Positions 27,145 through 37,397 of a stretch of DNA of 64,000 nt are shown piece by piece. The notes below the pieces were generated by a model that saw only the letters and a program-made list of their open reading frames with translations, was not told the origin of the DNA and did not search any database. The position numbers and the translations under genes were made by a program. Numbering within the stretch: the first letter of the stretch is position 1; every line of letters starts with the position of its first letter. Source of the stretch: Acinetobacter lwoffii (GTDB taxonomy: Bacteria > Pseudomonadota > Gammaproteobacteria > Pseudomonadales > Moraxellaceae); NCBI RefSeq assembly GCF_015602705.1, contig NZ_CP059081.1:381702-445701 (forward strand), in the 5' to 3' direction.

Positions 27145-27603
27145 TTAGCGTTGTAAAGTGAGAAGCACACCAATAAAAATTACCACGCCGCCTAAAAGAC
27201 GTTGCCAGTTAACCGGCAATTTTTCATTACCCAATAATCCCAGATGATCGACCAGCATCGACATTACCATCTGACCAAAAATAATGAGACCGCTAAGAAC
27301 CAGAAAGCCAAGTTTGGGTGCTGCATAAATGCTCATACTAATCGCGTATACACCCACAATTCCCCCGAGCCATAAATACCAGGGAACACTCATCAATTCC
27401 TGTAAACCGGGTTTGGGATTGGACTGAAAAAGTACGATTACGGCGAGCACTATTGTACCAATCAAAAAGGAAAAAAATGCAGCTTGAATAGGAGAATATA
27501 AATATTCTTTCAGTTGTGTATTAATTGCGGTCTGGAGTGTCAATAAAACACCGATTGCAAAAACCAAAGGAAGTAAAATAATAAGTTGAGAAGATATTTT
27601 CAT
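27145..27603 (-). CDS. DMT-family transporter of the YdcZ type (DUF606)
   Basis: 152 residues with five hydrophobic helices. DUF606 blocks: LLPLVFAIGVLLTLQTAINTQLKEY, SPIQAAFFSFLIGTIVL, and PWYLWLGGIVGVYAISMSIYAAPKLG. YdcZ-type proteins are half the length of EamA transporters and are thought to act as dimers; the substrate is unknown. It precedes abeM by 39 bases and probably shares its transcript, which hints at a metabolite-export role without proving one. Confidence 0.85.
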   Translation of the reverse strand: MKISSQLIILLPLVFAIGVLLTLQTAINTQLKEYLYSPIQAAFFSFLIGTIVLAVIVLFQSNPKPGLQELMSVPWYLWLGGIVGVYAISMSIYAAPKLGFLVLSGLIIFGQMVMSMLVDHLGLLGNEKLPVNWQRLLGGVVIFIGVLLTLQR

Positions 27604-27717
27604 AATTTTAACTGACTAATTCTATTTAAATTTTTAGACATATCACACGATCAAATTTAATTTTAGCAGTGTTGCCGCCGAGTCATGTTAAAATTCCGCT
27701 ATATCTTGTAATCGTTT

Positions 27718-28884
27718 TTGAGTAGTTCTTTGGCTGAATTGAATCCTGCTGCTGTCCCTTTGTCCTTATATATTCATATGCCTTGGTGTGTGCGCAAATG
27801 TCCTTATTGTGACTTCAATTCGCATGCGGTTCCAGATGGTCAGCTATCACTGGAATTGGAACAGGAATATTTACGAGCATTGGTTGAAGACTTTAAAACT
27901 CAGGTCGATTTTGCCCAAGGCCGGCAGATTCACAGTGTCTTTATTGGTGGGGGAACGCCGTCACTGATTTCTGCCCCAGGTTATCAATGGTTATTTGATC
28001 AGCTCAAAGCCATTATTCCCTTTGCTGAAGACTGTGAAATTACGCTGGAAGCCAATCCCGGCACGGTTGAACATGATCCGTTTGCCGGTTATTTGCAGGC
28101 CGGTATTAATCGTCTGTCGATTGGGGTACAGAGTTTTAATACCGATCATCTCAAGCGTTTGGGACGGATTCACAGCAATGAAGATGCAATTTCTGCCATT
28201 GGGTTGGCATGTGAAGCAGGTTTTCAGCGGATCAATGTTGACTTGATGCATGGTTTGCCGGAACAGACTTTAGAACAGGCTTTGCATGATTTAAAATTGG
28301 CAGTGGAGCAGGGTGCTACCCATATTTCCTGGTATCAGTTGACGATTGAGCCAAATACGGTATTTTTCCGGACTCAACCGATTTTGCCTGTCGATGAAGT
28401 ATTGGAAGATATTCAGGAGCAGGGTGAGCTTTACTTAAAAGCTCAGGGTTTTGTCAACTATGAAGTCTCGGCTTGGCGTAAAGAGCTACCTTCAGCGCAT
28501 AATCTGAATTACTGGCAGTTTGGCGATTATCTGGCGATTGGTGCCGGAGCACATGGCAAAGTGACTCAGCCAGATGGTGTGTATCGGTTCCAGAAAACCC
28601 GGTTACCTAAAGATTACTTAGCCAAAGTACCTGCCGAGCATGTGCAGTTTAAGCGCATTGAAGATGCCGACCTGCCTTTTGAATTTATGATGAATGCGTT
28701 ACGTTTAAATCAGGGTGTGGAAGCCAAACTCTATGCCGAACGTACCGGTTTGAGTCTGGATACTTTACATGAGTTGCTGAGCTCTTTGCGTGACAGAAAA
28801 TTAATGGTCGATGATCAAAACCGGCTTTCATGTACCGAGCAGGGGCATATCTTTTTAAATTCGGTACTGGAAGAATTTCTTTAA
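27718..28884 (+). CDS. hemW: HemW, radical-SAM haem chaperone-like protein
   Basis: 388 residues of the HemN-related family. The 4Fe-4S motif is CVRKCPYCDF (about 25-34): three cysteines, then Phe where HemN has a fourth Cys, so it is HemW and not coproporphyrinogen dehydrogenase. Other blocks: FIGGGTPSL, EANPG, NRLSIGVQSF and DLMHGLPEQT. No ATG precedes the motif: an in-frame TAA stands at 27709, so translation must begin at the TTG at 27718 or at 27730. I report 27718, with the caveat that no good ribosome site is visible for either. Confidence 0.92.
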   Translation: MSSSLAELNPAAVPLSLYIHMPWCVRKCPYCDFNSHAVPDGQLSLELEQEYLRALVEDFKTQVDFAQGRQIHSVFIGGGTPSLISAPGYQWLFDQLKAIIPFAEDCEITLEANPGTVEHDPFAGYLQAGINRLSIGVQSFNTDHLKRLGRIHSNEDAISAIGLACEAGFQRINVDLMHGLPEQTLEQALHDLKLAVEQGATHISWYQLTIEPNTVFFRTQPILPVDEVLEDIQEQGELYLKAQGFVNYEVSAWRKELPSAHNLNYWQFGDYLAIGAGAHGKVTQPDGVYRFQKTRLPKDYLAKVPAEHVQFKRIEDADLPFEFMMNALRLNQGVEAKLYAERTGLSLDTLHELLSSLRDRKLMVDDQNRLSCTEQGHIFLNSVLEEFL

Positions 28885-28912
28885 TTATTTAATTTCCCCA
28901 TTGTTCTAAAAG

Positions 28913-28943
28913 AAACCCTAATAGGATTCTATTGGGTTTTTTT
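28913..28943 (+). terminator. Terminator of hemW
   Basis: AAACCC-T-AATAG pairs with CTATT-GGGTTT (one bulged T), followed by a T-run. Lies 29 bases after the hemW stop codon. Confidence 0.78.
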
Positions 28944-29056
28944 ATTGCCTTAAATAAAATGCCTAAATTCTGATTGACGCTTTCTTAGAGAGAAGTTTTC
29001 TGAGAATATTCAAAGATTAAATTAAATGAATATTATAATTTCTAGAGGGTGGGCAG

Positions 29057-30001
29057 GTGGATACATTATGGGATTTTCAACAGCTGGATTTAACTAATAC
29101 CCGATTCTTTATTTTTGATAGTAAAAGTGATCATCTGGTTTATGAAGATCGGGACTTTAAAGAATATCATTGGGATCAGTCTAAATATAATCGAGTCAGG
29201 GAAGGGGATTTCTTTTTATATCGACGACCGCAAAAAGCCTCTGAAATTAAAAATCAATTCTATCTTTATGGTGCAGGCCGTATAGCCAAGATTATTGCAC
29301 CTACTGCCATTCCTCAAAATCATCAAAAACGCCGAACCAAACCGGTCTTTGCGAAAGTGATCGATGGTATACGTTTTATAGATCCTATTCTGCAGTCCGA
29401 TTTGGAAGATTTTCAATGGACTTTTAAACCACGCGGAAATACTTGGGAACATTTTTTTCAACAATATGGCATGAATGAGATCACGGCAGATGATTTTTGG
29501 CGATTACTTAAATTAGCAGGAAGAGGAGAAAAACAGGATGCTTTGTTAGATACGCATTTACGTCAAGAAATCCTCGATTATAGTGTTGAAGATCAATATG
29601 CCAATGTAAAAGTTCGCGGTTCGCCACACCAGGAATTTGCTTTACAAGTTAAACTTAATTATCAATATCAATGTGCGATCTCTGGTATTAAGACCAAAGC
29701 CTTTTTAGTGGCTTCTCATATCGTACCTTGGTCTGAAAATCAGGTACATAGAAGAAATCCGCGTAATGGAATTTGTTTATCTTCTTTATTGGATCAAGCT
29801 TTCGATCAGGGATTTATCACGCTAGATAAAGGGCTTAAAGTGTGTATTGCGAATCAAGCCAAGCAAGATGCAAGTTTATACGCCTATTTAAAACTTTATC
29901 ACGGTAAACGAATCGACGTACCAAAACGTTTTGCCCCTGATCCGGTATTTTTAGCCTGGCATAGAGCACACCGTTTTTTAGAACAACCCAATGATCTTTA
30001 A
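29057..30001 (+). CDS. HNH endonuclease-like protein with N-terminal unknown domain
   Basis: 314 residues from a GTG with AGGG 7-9 bases upstream. The C-terminal third is an HNH_2-type domain: YQCAISGIKTKAFLVASHIVPWS (about 215-235), RRNPRNGICL and LLDQAFDQGF. Where I expect the second His of LHDxAFDxG-type relatives there is Leu, so catalysis is uncertain. Residues about 1-140 form a separate domain (GDFFLYRRPQ, YLYGAGRIAKI) that I suspect is an EVE/PUA-like reader of modified DNA, but this is a guess. The gene appears more AT-rich than its neighbours. No methyltransferase or second subunit is adjacent. Confidence 0.8.
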   Translation: MDTLWDFQQLDLTNTRFFIFDSKSDHLVYEDRDFKEYHWDQSKYNRVREGDFFLYRRPQKASEIKNQFYLYGAGRIAKIIAPTAIPQNHQKRRTKPVFAKVIDGIRFIDPILQSDLEDFQWTFKPRGNTWEHFFQQYGMNEITADDFWRLLKLAGRGEKQDALLDTHLRQEILDYSVEDQYANVKVRGSPHQEFALQVKLNYQYQCAISGIKTKAFLVASHIVPWSENQVHRRNPRNGICLSSLLDQAFDQGFITLDKGLKVCIANQAKQDASLYAYLKLYHGKRIDVPKRFAPDPVFLAWHRAHRFLEQPNDL

Positions 30002-30032
30002 AAGCGAGCGGTATGAGAGAAATGATAGGCAC

Positions 30033-30060
30033 AAAAAAAGCACTCTAAGAGTGCTTTTTT
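30033..30060. terminator. Bidirectional terminator
   Basis: AAAAAAGCACTC/GAGTGCTTTTTT around TAA, between the convergent HNH and cold-shock genes. Confidence 0.88.
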
Positions 30061-30078
30061 CAATATCTTGCTTCTAAA

Positions 30079-30288
30079 TTATAGAGCAACGATATTTACA
30101 GCTGTCGGGCCTTTTTGACCTTGAGCTACGCTGAAAGAAACCTTTTGGCCTTCAACTAAAGTTTTGAAACCTGAACCAGTGATTTCGCTGAAATGAGCAA
30201 AAACGTCTGGACCTGATTCTTGTTGAATGAAACCAAAACCTTTAGTTTCGTTGAACCATTTTACTGTACCGTTAACTGTATTAGACAT
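30079..30288 (-). CDS. Cold-shock/RNA-chaperone protein of the CspA family
   Basis: 69 residues, the normal length, from the ATG at 30288 (AGG 9 bases upstream; an ATG at 30324 would add 12 residues). The RNA-binding motifs are KGFGFI (about 15-20) and VFAHF (about 28-32). Start [16 protein letters not shown] and end [12 protein letters not shown] are typical. Single-strand binding and anti-termination are the family roles; cold induction cannot be read here. Confidence 0.95.
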   Translation of the reverse strand: MSNTVNGTVKWFNETKGFGFIQQESGPDVFAHFSEITGSGFKTLVEGQKVSFSVAQGQKGPTAVNIVAL

Positions 30289-30594
30289 AATATAACCTAT
30301 TGAATCGTATGAATTTATAGCCAAAATTTCAGATGACTAACTGTAACTTTGAAAAATAAAAAGGATGGAGCTTTTTGATCTGTAATACGAAGGTTTATGA
30401 CTAAAACTGCGATACTTAAAAGAAGACTAACCAAAACAAGAATTTTTCTAGTTGGGATTATCATACCGCTTATTTTCAGATATACAAGCGTTTTATTTGG
30501 CTAATTTATTAGGATGTTGAAAAATATAAAATTAAATTTGTATATTTTCTATCCAGAAAGGTTTTTTAAGTTAAACAAGGGTATCTACATCAAT
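30289..30594. other. Intergenic region upstream of the cold-shock gene
   Basis: About 300 AT-rich bases with no gene. The stretch before the start could hold the long leader known for cspA mRNAs, but I do not see a decisive promoter or cold box. Confidence 0.4.
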
Positions 30595-30620
30595 AAAAAG
30601 AGCGCCGAAGCGCCCTTTTT
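30595..30620 (-). terminator. Terminator of the acyl-CoA dehydrogenase gene
   Basis: AAAAAGAGCGC/GCGCCCTTTTT (one mismatch) around CGAA, T-run on the minus strand. Lies 16 bases past the stop codon. Confidence 0.78.
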
Positions 30621-30635
30621 AACTCAATTTACAGC

Positions 30636-32459
30636 TTAGTAGTCAAAGCTAAAGTGTTCTGGTGCCAGTGCCGTCATGGTTTTAGAGGGATTCACCATCG
30701 CTTCAGCATGACCTTGAGTACGTGGCAGAATACGTTCAAAGTAGAAATCAGCAGTTTTGATTTTTGCTTTATAGAACTCTGGTACTTCAGCACCTTCGCC
30801 AGATGCCAGTTTGGCTGAAGCGACTGCAGCTTGCTGTGCCCAGAAGTATGCCATCATTACATAACCGGAGAACATCAAGAAATCGACTGATGCAGAAGAA
30901 ACGATGTCGCGGTCCTTACGTGCAGCCAGCATGATACGCACAGTTAGTGCATTCCACTGTGCACAGAGCTTGGTTAAATCCCAGGCAAAGCGGCGCATGT
31001 ATTTATTGCGTGCATGCTGACCGCAGAATTTCAGGATTTCAGCAGTGTAATCACGAATAACTTTACCTTTTGATGTCAACAGCACTTTACGGCCAATCAG
31101 ATCCAGTGCCTGAACACCTGTTGTGCCTTCATACAGGGTAGAGATACGTGAGTCACGTACGATCTGTTCCATGCCCCATTCTTTGATATAGCCATGTCCA
31201 CCGAAGACTTGCATACCGTGATTTGATGCCTCATAACCCATTTCGGTCAGGAAGCCTTTCAGGATTGGAGTATAGAACCCAAGATGGTCATCATGCTGTT
31301 CAAATGCTGCAGTATCGCCACGCAGCAAAGCATCATTCATGTTGTCGGCAATTTTTGCTGCATGATAAATCATGGCACGGCCACCTTCAGCAATGGCTTT
31401 TTGCGTCAATAGCATACGGCGGACATCAGCATGGTGAATGATCGCATCCGCTACTTTTTCCGGATCTTTTTTGCCAGACAGGGCGCGCATTGACATACGC
31501 TCTTTGGCATACGGTAAAGCACCCTGGAATGACAATTCAGCATGACAAATACCCTGAATCGCAGTACCAATACGCGCCGTGTTCATAAAGGTGAACATAG
31601 CGTGCAAGCCTTTATTCGGTTCGCCAATCAGGTAGCCAGTCGCATTGTCAAAATTCAGTACAGCCGTTGCTGAAGCGCGAATCCCCATTTTGTGTTCAAT
31701 CGAACCGCAGTTCACTGGATTACGCTCGCCGATCCCGCCATCTGCAGCAGCAATAAATTTCGGTACGATAAACAGAGAAATCCCTTTGGTACCTTGCGGC
31801 GCATCTGGAAGGCGTGCCAGTACGATATGTACGATATTTTCAGTCAGGTCGTGCTCACCTGCGGAAATAAAGATTTTGGTGCCTGAAATGGCATAGCTGC
31901 CATCTTCTTTCGGCTCTGCTTTGGTCTTAACTTGACCCAAGTCAGTACCACATTGCGGCTCAGTCAGACACATGGTGCCCGCCCAAGTTCCTGCAACTAA
32001 GTGAGGCAGATACGTGTTTTTCTGCTCATCGGTACCATATTGCATGATAGTGTTGATACAACCCACACTTAAACCCGGATACATCTGGAATGACCAGTTT
32101 GCAGTCCCCATCATTTCCGATTTGATCAGGTTTAAAGACATTGGCAGGTTTTGGCCACCAAATTCTTCAGGATAAGACAGACCTTGCCAGCCACCTTGTA
32201 CGAACTGGTCGTAAGCTTCTTTAAAGCCTTTCGGTGTTTTTACTTCGCCATTTTCAAAATGACAGCCTTCTTCATCACCGCTTTGATTCAACGGCGACAG
32301 TACATTTTCACAGAAATCTGCAGCGCCTTCTAAGATCATATCTACCGTGTCGGCATCGGCATATTCACCATTCGACAAATTCTGGTAGTGCGCAGGGTAG
32401 TCAAGCACTTCATTCATAAGGAAGCGAATGTCGTGTAAAGGGGCTTTATATGCTGGCAT
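30636..32459 (-). CDS. Large acyl-CoA dehydrogenase (PF12418/PF12806 type)
   Basis: FAD-dependent enzyme of about 607 residues, from the ATG at 32459 (AGGA 10 bases upstream; an ATG at 32519 would add 20). N-terminal extra domain PAYKAPLHDIRFLM, then the acyl-CoA dehydrogenase core: MCLTEPQCGTDLGQVKTKA, ISGTKIFISAGEHDLTENIVHIVLARL, and QVFGGHGYIKEWGMEQIVRD. The catalytic Glu is in LYEGTTGVQALDL. The extra C-terminal domain is typical of the FadE-like group in Pseudomonas and Acinetobacter. Beta-oxidation is likely; chain length is unknown. It is not in a fad operon. Confidence 0.93.
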   Translation of the reverse strand: MPAYKAPLHDIRFLMNEVLDYPAHYQNLSNGEYADADTVDMILEGAADFCENVLSPLNQSGDEEGCHFENGEVKTPKGFKEAYDQFVQGGWQGLSYPEEFGGQNLPMSLNLIKSEMMGTANWSFQMYPGLSVGCINTIMQYGTDEQKNTYLPHLVAGTWAGTMCLTEPQCGTDLGQVKTKAEPKEDGSYAISGTKIFISAGEHDLTENIVHIVLARLPDAPQGTKGISLFIVPKFIAAADGGIGERNPVNCGSIEHKMGIRASATAVLNFDNATGYLIGEPNKGLHAMFTFMNTARIGTAIQGICHAELSFQGALPYAKERMSMRALSGKKDPEKVADAIIHHADVRRMLLTQKAIAEGGRAMIYHAAKIADNMNDALLRGDTAAFEQHDDHLGFYTPILKGFLTEMGYEASNHGMQVFGGHGYIKEWGMEQIVRDSRISTLYEGTTGVQALDLIGRKVLLTSKGKVIRDYTAEILKFCGQHARNKYMRRFAWDLTKLCAQWNALTVRIMLAARKDRDIVSSASVDFLMFSGYVMMAYFWAQQAAVASAKLASGEGAEVPEFYKAKIKTADFYFERILPRTQGHAEAMVNPSKTMTALAPEHFSFDY

Positions 32460-32857
32460 GCGTTTAATCCTGATTGAAATTAGTTTTGGATTATCTGTAT
32501 CGATTCTTTGATTATTCACATTCGGGATAAAAAAACATTGATGAATTCAGTGAATAAAAATGTCAGAAAAGCGAATCGATTTTTAAGGCTAATGAATGAA
32601 ATCATCGAATTTCATCATTAGGTATTTACATTACAGGAAGATTAAAAACTTGTTATATCAATGGAATTTAATGAGTTAAAAGGTGATTTTTCCAGTATAT
32701 TTTTGTATGAATTGTGCTCGGATTCAGGTGGCAAAATAACTCATTTTAAAATGTCATTAAAACCAATCCATGGTTTTTCAGCTTATAAAAAGTAGTAAGA
32801 GGGAAGTAAAGGGTTGCAGTTGCAACCCGAACTGAACTCATTAGAGAGATAGGGGTT
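32460..32857. other. Intergenic region upstream of the acyl-CoA dehydrogenase gene
   Basis: Nearly 400 AT-rich bases without a gene. The inverted repeat at 32811-32828 lies at its far end; otherwise I see nothing of note. The promoter for the leftward acyl-CoA dehydrogenase must lie here. Confidence 0.4.
32811..32828 (-). terminator. Possible weak terminator of aroE
   Basis: Perfect 8-bp stem GGGTTGCA/TGCAACCC with a 2-base loop, 29 bases past the aroE stop codon. Only three T residues follow on the minus strand, and a 2-base loop would open to about 4 bases, so function is doubtful. Confidence 0.4.
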
Positions 32858-33646
32858 TTAAAGAAACTCTTTTAAATCCGGTTTGATACCATTCCAGATG
32901 TAAAAAGATTCAATTGCTTGACCGACCAGCATGCCAAAGCCTTCAGATGTCGGTACACCGCGTACTTTGGCCTGATCCAGAAATGAAGACGGTTTGCCAT
33001 AAGCCATTTCATAGGCCCGTTTAAACTGTAACGCCTCTGGTAAAACCAAAGCATCACCACTGAGGCTTGCAGAGGTGGCGTTAATCACCAGATCAAATTT
33101 ACCGGCTAAATTATCTAGTGAAATCGCCTGTAATTCGACTTGCGGTACGGCATCCTGAAGATCATGGACCAGTTGTTCCGCCCGTGCCAAGGTACGATTG
33201 GCGATCACGATTTTTTTCGCACCTGCCTGGGCTAGGGGATAGATTACACCACGCGTGGCACCGCCTGCACCAATAATTAAAATATCTGTATTTTCCAGTG
33301 GCCAATCTAGTGCTCGAATTGCTTCAACCAGTCCCTGACCATCGGTATTGTCGCCATGCAGCACACCATTTTCCATCCATAGCGTATTCACGGCTTTGGC
33401 AATTTTGGCCCGTTCACTCAGCACCTGACAGTGGGCAAAAGCCTGTTCTTTAAAGGGGACAGTAACATTCATGCCACTACCGCCATTGCTAAAGAATTCC
33501 TGAATGTTGGCTACGAAGCCATCCAGTGGCGCCAGACGCTTGGTGTAACTCAGGTCGACACCAGTTTTAGCAGCAAAGGCGTGATGCAATTCTGGAGAAC
33601 GTGATTGTTCAATCGGGTTACCAATCACGGAAAATTGTTTGCTCAT
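32858..33646 (-). CDS. aroE: Shikimate dehydrogenase
   Basis: Reduces 3-dehydroshikimate with NADPH in aromatic amino acid synthesis. 262 residues from the ATG at 33646. N-terminal VIGNPIEQSRSPELHHAF holds the shikimate-binding serines. NVTVPFKEQAF holds the catalytic Lys and NTDGQGL the conserved Asp. The NADP loop is IGAGGATRGV with IANRT after it. EGFGMLVGQAIESFYIWNG is the usual C-terminal block. An ATG at 33679 would add 11 residues without family match. Confidence 0.96.
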   Translation of the reverse strand: MSKQFSVIGNPIEQSRSPELHHAFAAKTGVDLSYTKRLAPLDGFVANIQEFFSNGGSGMNVTVPFKEQAFAHCQVLSERAKIAKAVNTLWMENGVLHGDNTDGQGLVEAIRALDWPLENTDILIIGAGGATRGVIYPLAQAGAKKIVIANRTLARAEQLVHDLQDAVPQVELQAISLDNLAGKFDLVINATSASLSGDALVLPEALQFKRAYEMAYGKPSSFLDQAKVRGVPTSEGFGMLVGQAIESFYIWNGIKPDLKEFL

Positions 33647-33745
33647 TTCACAATGTCCATGTGCGGAAATGGCCATCAATATACGTGAAAAAGCGCAGAG
33701 ACTAAAGCCTGCGCGATTTTAAATTGCTGTTAAGTGATCCGGGTT

Positions 33746-33952
33746 TTAGGAACTGCAAATATCCATAATATGTTCCGCAAACATCAGCGCCATACTGAGA
33801 ACAACCCCAAACCCAGTCAGGATACTCACCAGAATAGCGGCGCCATCCAGAATCAGGTTGTGACTCAAAATTGCGGTACTCATCGCGCTGATGGCGAGAG
33901 CCAGAAAAAGCCAAAAGGCCAACACAGGTAGATTTAATTGAAGATTATGCAT
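33746..33952 (-). CDS. Small two-helix membrane protein of unknown function
   Basis: 68 residues from the ATG at 33952 (a GTG at 33964 is the alternative). Two hydrophobic helices: LPVLAFWLFLALAISAMSTAIL and ILDGAAILVSILTGFGVVLSMALM, with a short polar loop. I do not recognise it. It sits between hemF and aroE on the same strand, about 130 and 100 bases from them, and may belong to a hemF-aroE transcript, although a hairpin terminator follows hemF. Confidence 0.6.
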   Translation of the reverse strand: MHNLQLNLPVLAFWLFLALAISAMSTAILSHNLILDGAAILVSILTGFGVVLSMALMFAEHIMDICSS

Positions 33953-34056
33953 TGTTATTCTCACTAAACATCAAATGGAATATGATCGATGTAGCGATAG
34001 GGTGCCGCGATCAAATCAGGTATTTCTATGCAGCAGTATAGAGGATATATCTATTA

Positions 34057-34083
34057 AAACAGCCCTCTATTTGAGGGCCGTTT
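34057..34083 (-). terminator. Terminator of hemF
   Basis: AAACAGCCCTC/GAGGGCCGTTT (one mismatch) around TATTT, followed by TTTT on the minus strand, 3 bases past the hemF stop codon. Confidence 0.75.
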
Positions 34084-34086
34084 GTA

Positions 34087-35091
<1,005 letters not shown>

Positions 35092-35281
35092 TCAGTCAAA
35101 GATTAAGGTCTAATTTGGTGATGCAATTCATCAGCCCAGACATTACATTCCACTATTCATAAGCAGAATGCATCATTAAATCCGACTAAATGGCTAGGTT
35201 GAATTCTTTTTTCAAGCTCAGCACAATAACTCACAAGCGCTCATTGGCTTAAGCATTTCTCGACGGTAATAGGTGGGTCTC

Positions 35282-36655
35282 ATGTCGGTACAGGTCAATT
35301 CCCTGATTCAAAAATACAATGTTCCCGGGCCACGCTATACCAGTTATCCCACTGTTCCGTATTGGGAAGAGCAGAATTTCTCGCTGGAACAATGGAAGCA
35401 AACGCTAAAAAAGTCTTTTGATGAATCCAATCAAAGCGAAGGCATTAGCTTGTATATCCACCTGCCATTTTGCGAAAGCCTGTGTACCTTCTGCGGGTGT
35501 CATAAGCGCGTGACCAAACGCCATGAAGTCGAACAACCTTATATTCAGGCACTGCTGAAAGAATGGGGTCTATATTGCGAGTTATTACAAGAAAAGCCCA
35601 TCATTAAAGAGATTCATTTTGGTGGAGGAACGCCGACCTTTTTTTCAATGGCACATCTGGCTCAACTAATTCAAGGCATTCTGGCCAAAGCAGACGTAGC
35701 GCCTGAGTATGAATTCAGTTTCGAAGGTCATCCCAATAATACTACGCGTGAACATTTGCAGGGATTGTATGACCTGGGTTTTCGTCGGGTCAGTTATGGT
35801 GTGCAGGATTATAACGAAACCGTGCAAAAGGCGATTCACCGGATTCAGCCTTATGAAAATGTTAAACAGGTGACCGAATGGGCGCGAGAAATTGGCTATG
35901 AATCGATTTCCCATGATCTGGTCTTTGGTCTGCCATTTCAGAGTCTGGATGATGTTTTAAATACTATTGAACAAACCAATTCGCTCTTGCCGGACCGTCT
36001 GGCTTTATATAGCTATGCACATGTGCCCTGGATTAAAGGTAATGGTCAGCGCGGTTTTAAAGATGCCGATGTGCCCAAAGATGCGATCAAACGGGAATGC
36101 TATGAAGCGGGTAAAAAGAAACTTCTGGCACATGGCTATCATGAAATCGGTATGGATCATTTTGCCTTAGAGAAAGATGCGATGTACCAGTCCTTTCAAG
36201 CGGGAACATTGCACCGCAACTTTATGGGATACACAGCCTCTAAAACCCAGGTGATGATTGGGCTAGGCATTTCTTCAATCAGTGATAGCTGGTACAGCTT
36301 TGCGCAGAATGTGAAAACCATTGAAGAATATTATGAATGCCTGGCGCGCAATGAAATTCCGGTATTTAAAGGACATGTCTTAAATCAGGAAGATTTGATC
36401 ATCCGGCAACATATTCTAAATTTGATGTGCAGCTTTAGCACCTCATGGGAAAATTCCGAGATGCTTTTCCCTGAAATTGATGAGGTTTTGGAACAGCTTG
36501 ACGAAATGGCACAGGATGGTTTGATTCAATTTTCAGACTCGTCAGTCACGATTCTGGAGAAAGGGAAACCATTTGTACGCAATATTTGTATGGCTTTTGA
36601 TTTACGTTTAAAGCGACGCATACCGGAGAACCGGATTTTCTCGATGACGATTTAA
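35282..36655 (+). CDS. hemN: Coproporphyrinogen III dehydrogenase, oxygen-independent
   Basis: Radical-SAM enzyme of about 457 residues that does the hemF reaction without oxygen. The cluster motif is CESLCTFCGC with the fourth Cys that marks true HemN. The N-terminus KYNVPGPRYTSYPTVPYW and the FGGGTPTFF and RVSYGVQDYNE blocks are as in HemN. The ATG at 35282 has AGGTGG 8 bases upstream (a GTG at 35273 is the alternative). I looked for an ANR/FNR box between hemF and hemN and do not see one. Confidence 0.96.
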   Translation: MSVQVNSLIQKYNVPGPRYTSYPTVPYWEEQNFSLEQWKQTLKKSFDESNQSEGISLYIHLPFCESLCTFCGCHKRVTKRHEVEQPYIQALLKEWGLYCELLQEKPIIKEIHFGGGTPTFFSMAHLAQLIQGILAKADVAPEYEFSFEGHPNNTTREHLQGLYDLGFRRVSYGVQDYNETVQKAIHRIQPYENVKQVTEWAREIGYESISHDLVFGLPFQSLDDVLNTIEQTNSLLPDRLALYSYAHVPWIKGNGQRGFKDADVPKDAIKRECYEAGKKKLLAHGYHEIGMDHFALEKDAMYQSFQAGTLHRNFMGYTASKTQVMIGLGISSISDSWYSFAQNVKTIEEYYECLARNEIPVFKGHVLNQEDLIIRQHILNLMCSFSTSWENSEMLFPEIDEVLEQLDEMAQDGLIQFSDSSVTILEKGKPFVRNICMAFDLRLKRRIPENRIFSMTI

Positions 36656-36690
36656 TCTTCCCCTAACCCCATTTTTAAGAAAGATAGGGA

Positions 36691-36750
36691 AAACCTCCCC
36701 GAGCAAGACTTAAGCATTGCTTTAAGTCGAAGCGCAAGAAAGGGAGGTTT
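36691..36750. repeat. Long inverted repeat after hemN (related to the CCCTCTCC class)
   Basis: Outer arms AAACCTCCC and GGGAGGTTT (9 bp, perfect) enclose a second pair GACTTAA/TTAAGTC (36707-36713, 36722-36728). It lies in the 139 bases between the convergent hemN and ribA genes, within CCCTAACCC-rich flanks reminiscent of the 14.3, 46.7 and 52.6 kb repeats. Confidence 0.7.
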
Positions 36751-36794
36751 GGAGGGATTAAGTTAAAATAAGGTAGGACAGGGTTTTAAAAATA

Positions 36795-37397
36795 TTAAAA
36801 ATCATCCTTTTTATAAAGATGTGCCATGCGTTCGTGCTTGGTCTTGAGATATTGTTCATTAAAAGGGTTTAAACCCACAGTCAAAGGCACACGATCGATC
36901 ACGTTAATTCCCTGGGCTTTTAAAGCCTCAATTTTAGAAGGGTTATTGGTCACCAGGCGTACTGCTTTCACCTGTAAATGATCCAGCATGATGCTACACA
37001 TATCATACTGGCGTGCATCTGCCGGCAGGTTCAGCATTAAATTGGCATCTACGGTGTCATGTCCCTGATCTTGCAGAGCATAAGCGCGAATTTTATTGGT
37101 CAGGCCAATGCCACGACCTTCCTGACGCAAATACAGAATGACTCCGCGGCCCAATTCATTGATCAGTTTTAAAGTCGCTTGCAATTGCGGGCCACAGTCG
37201 CATTTGAGTGAAGCAAAGGCGTCACCGGTTAAACATTCAGAATGTACACGCACCACCACCGGCTCATCTGATACTTCTTCAAGTCCTTTGGAAAGTGCGA
37301 CATGTTCTTCGCCAGTCTTAGGGTCTTGAAATACAGTAATTTTAAATTGACCGTGAGCGGTAGGTAATCTTGACGTTGCGACAAATTCGATTGGCAC
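36795..37397 (-). CDS. ribA: GTP cyclohydrolase II
   Basis: First step of riboflavin synthesis. The GTG at 37397 begins PIEFVATS, gives 200 residues and matches the family length; an ATG at 37466 would add 23 unrelated residues. Zinc ligands: [14 protein letters not shown]. The GTP site is RQEGRGIGL, and [19 protein letters not shown] and [10 protein letters not shown] are the usual blocks. No riboflavin riboswitch is seen upstream. It is convergent with hemN and divergent from dxs. Confidence 0.95.
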   Translation of the reverse strand: MPIEFVATSRLPTAHGQFKITVFQDPKTGEEHVALSKGLEEVSDEPVVVRVHSECLTGDAFASLKCDCGPQLQATLKLINELGRGVILYLRQEGRGIGLTNKIRAYALQDQGHDTVDANLMLNLPADARQYDMCSIMLDHLQVKAVRLVTNNPSKIEALKAQGINVIDRVPLTVGLNPFNEQYLKTKHERMAHLYKKDDF

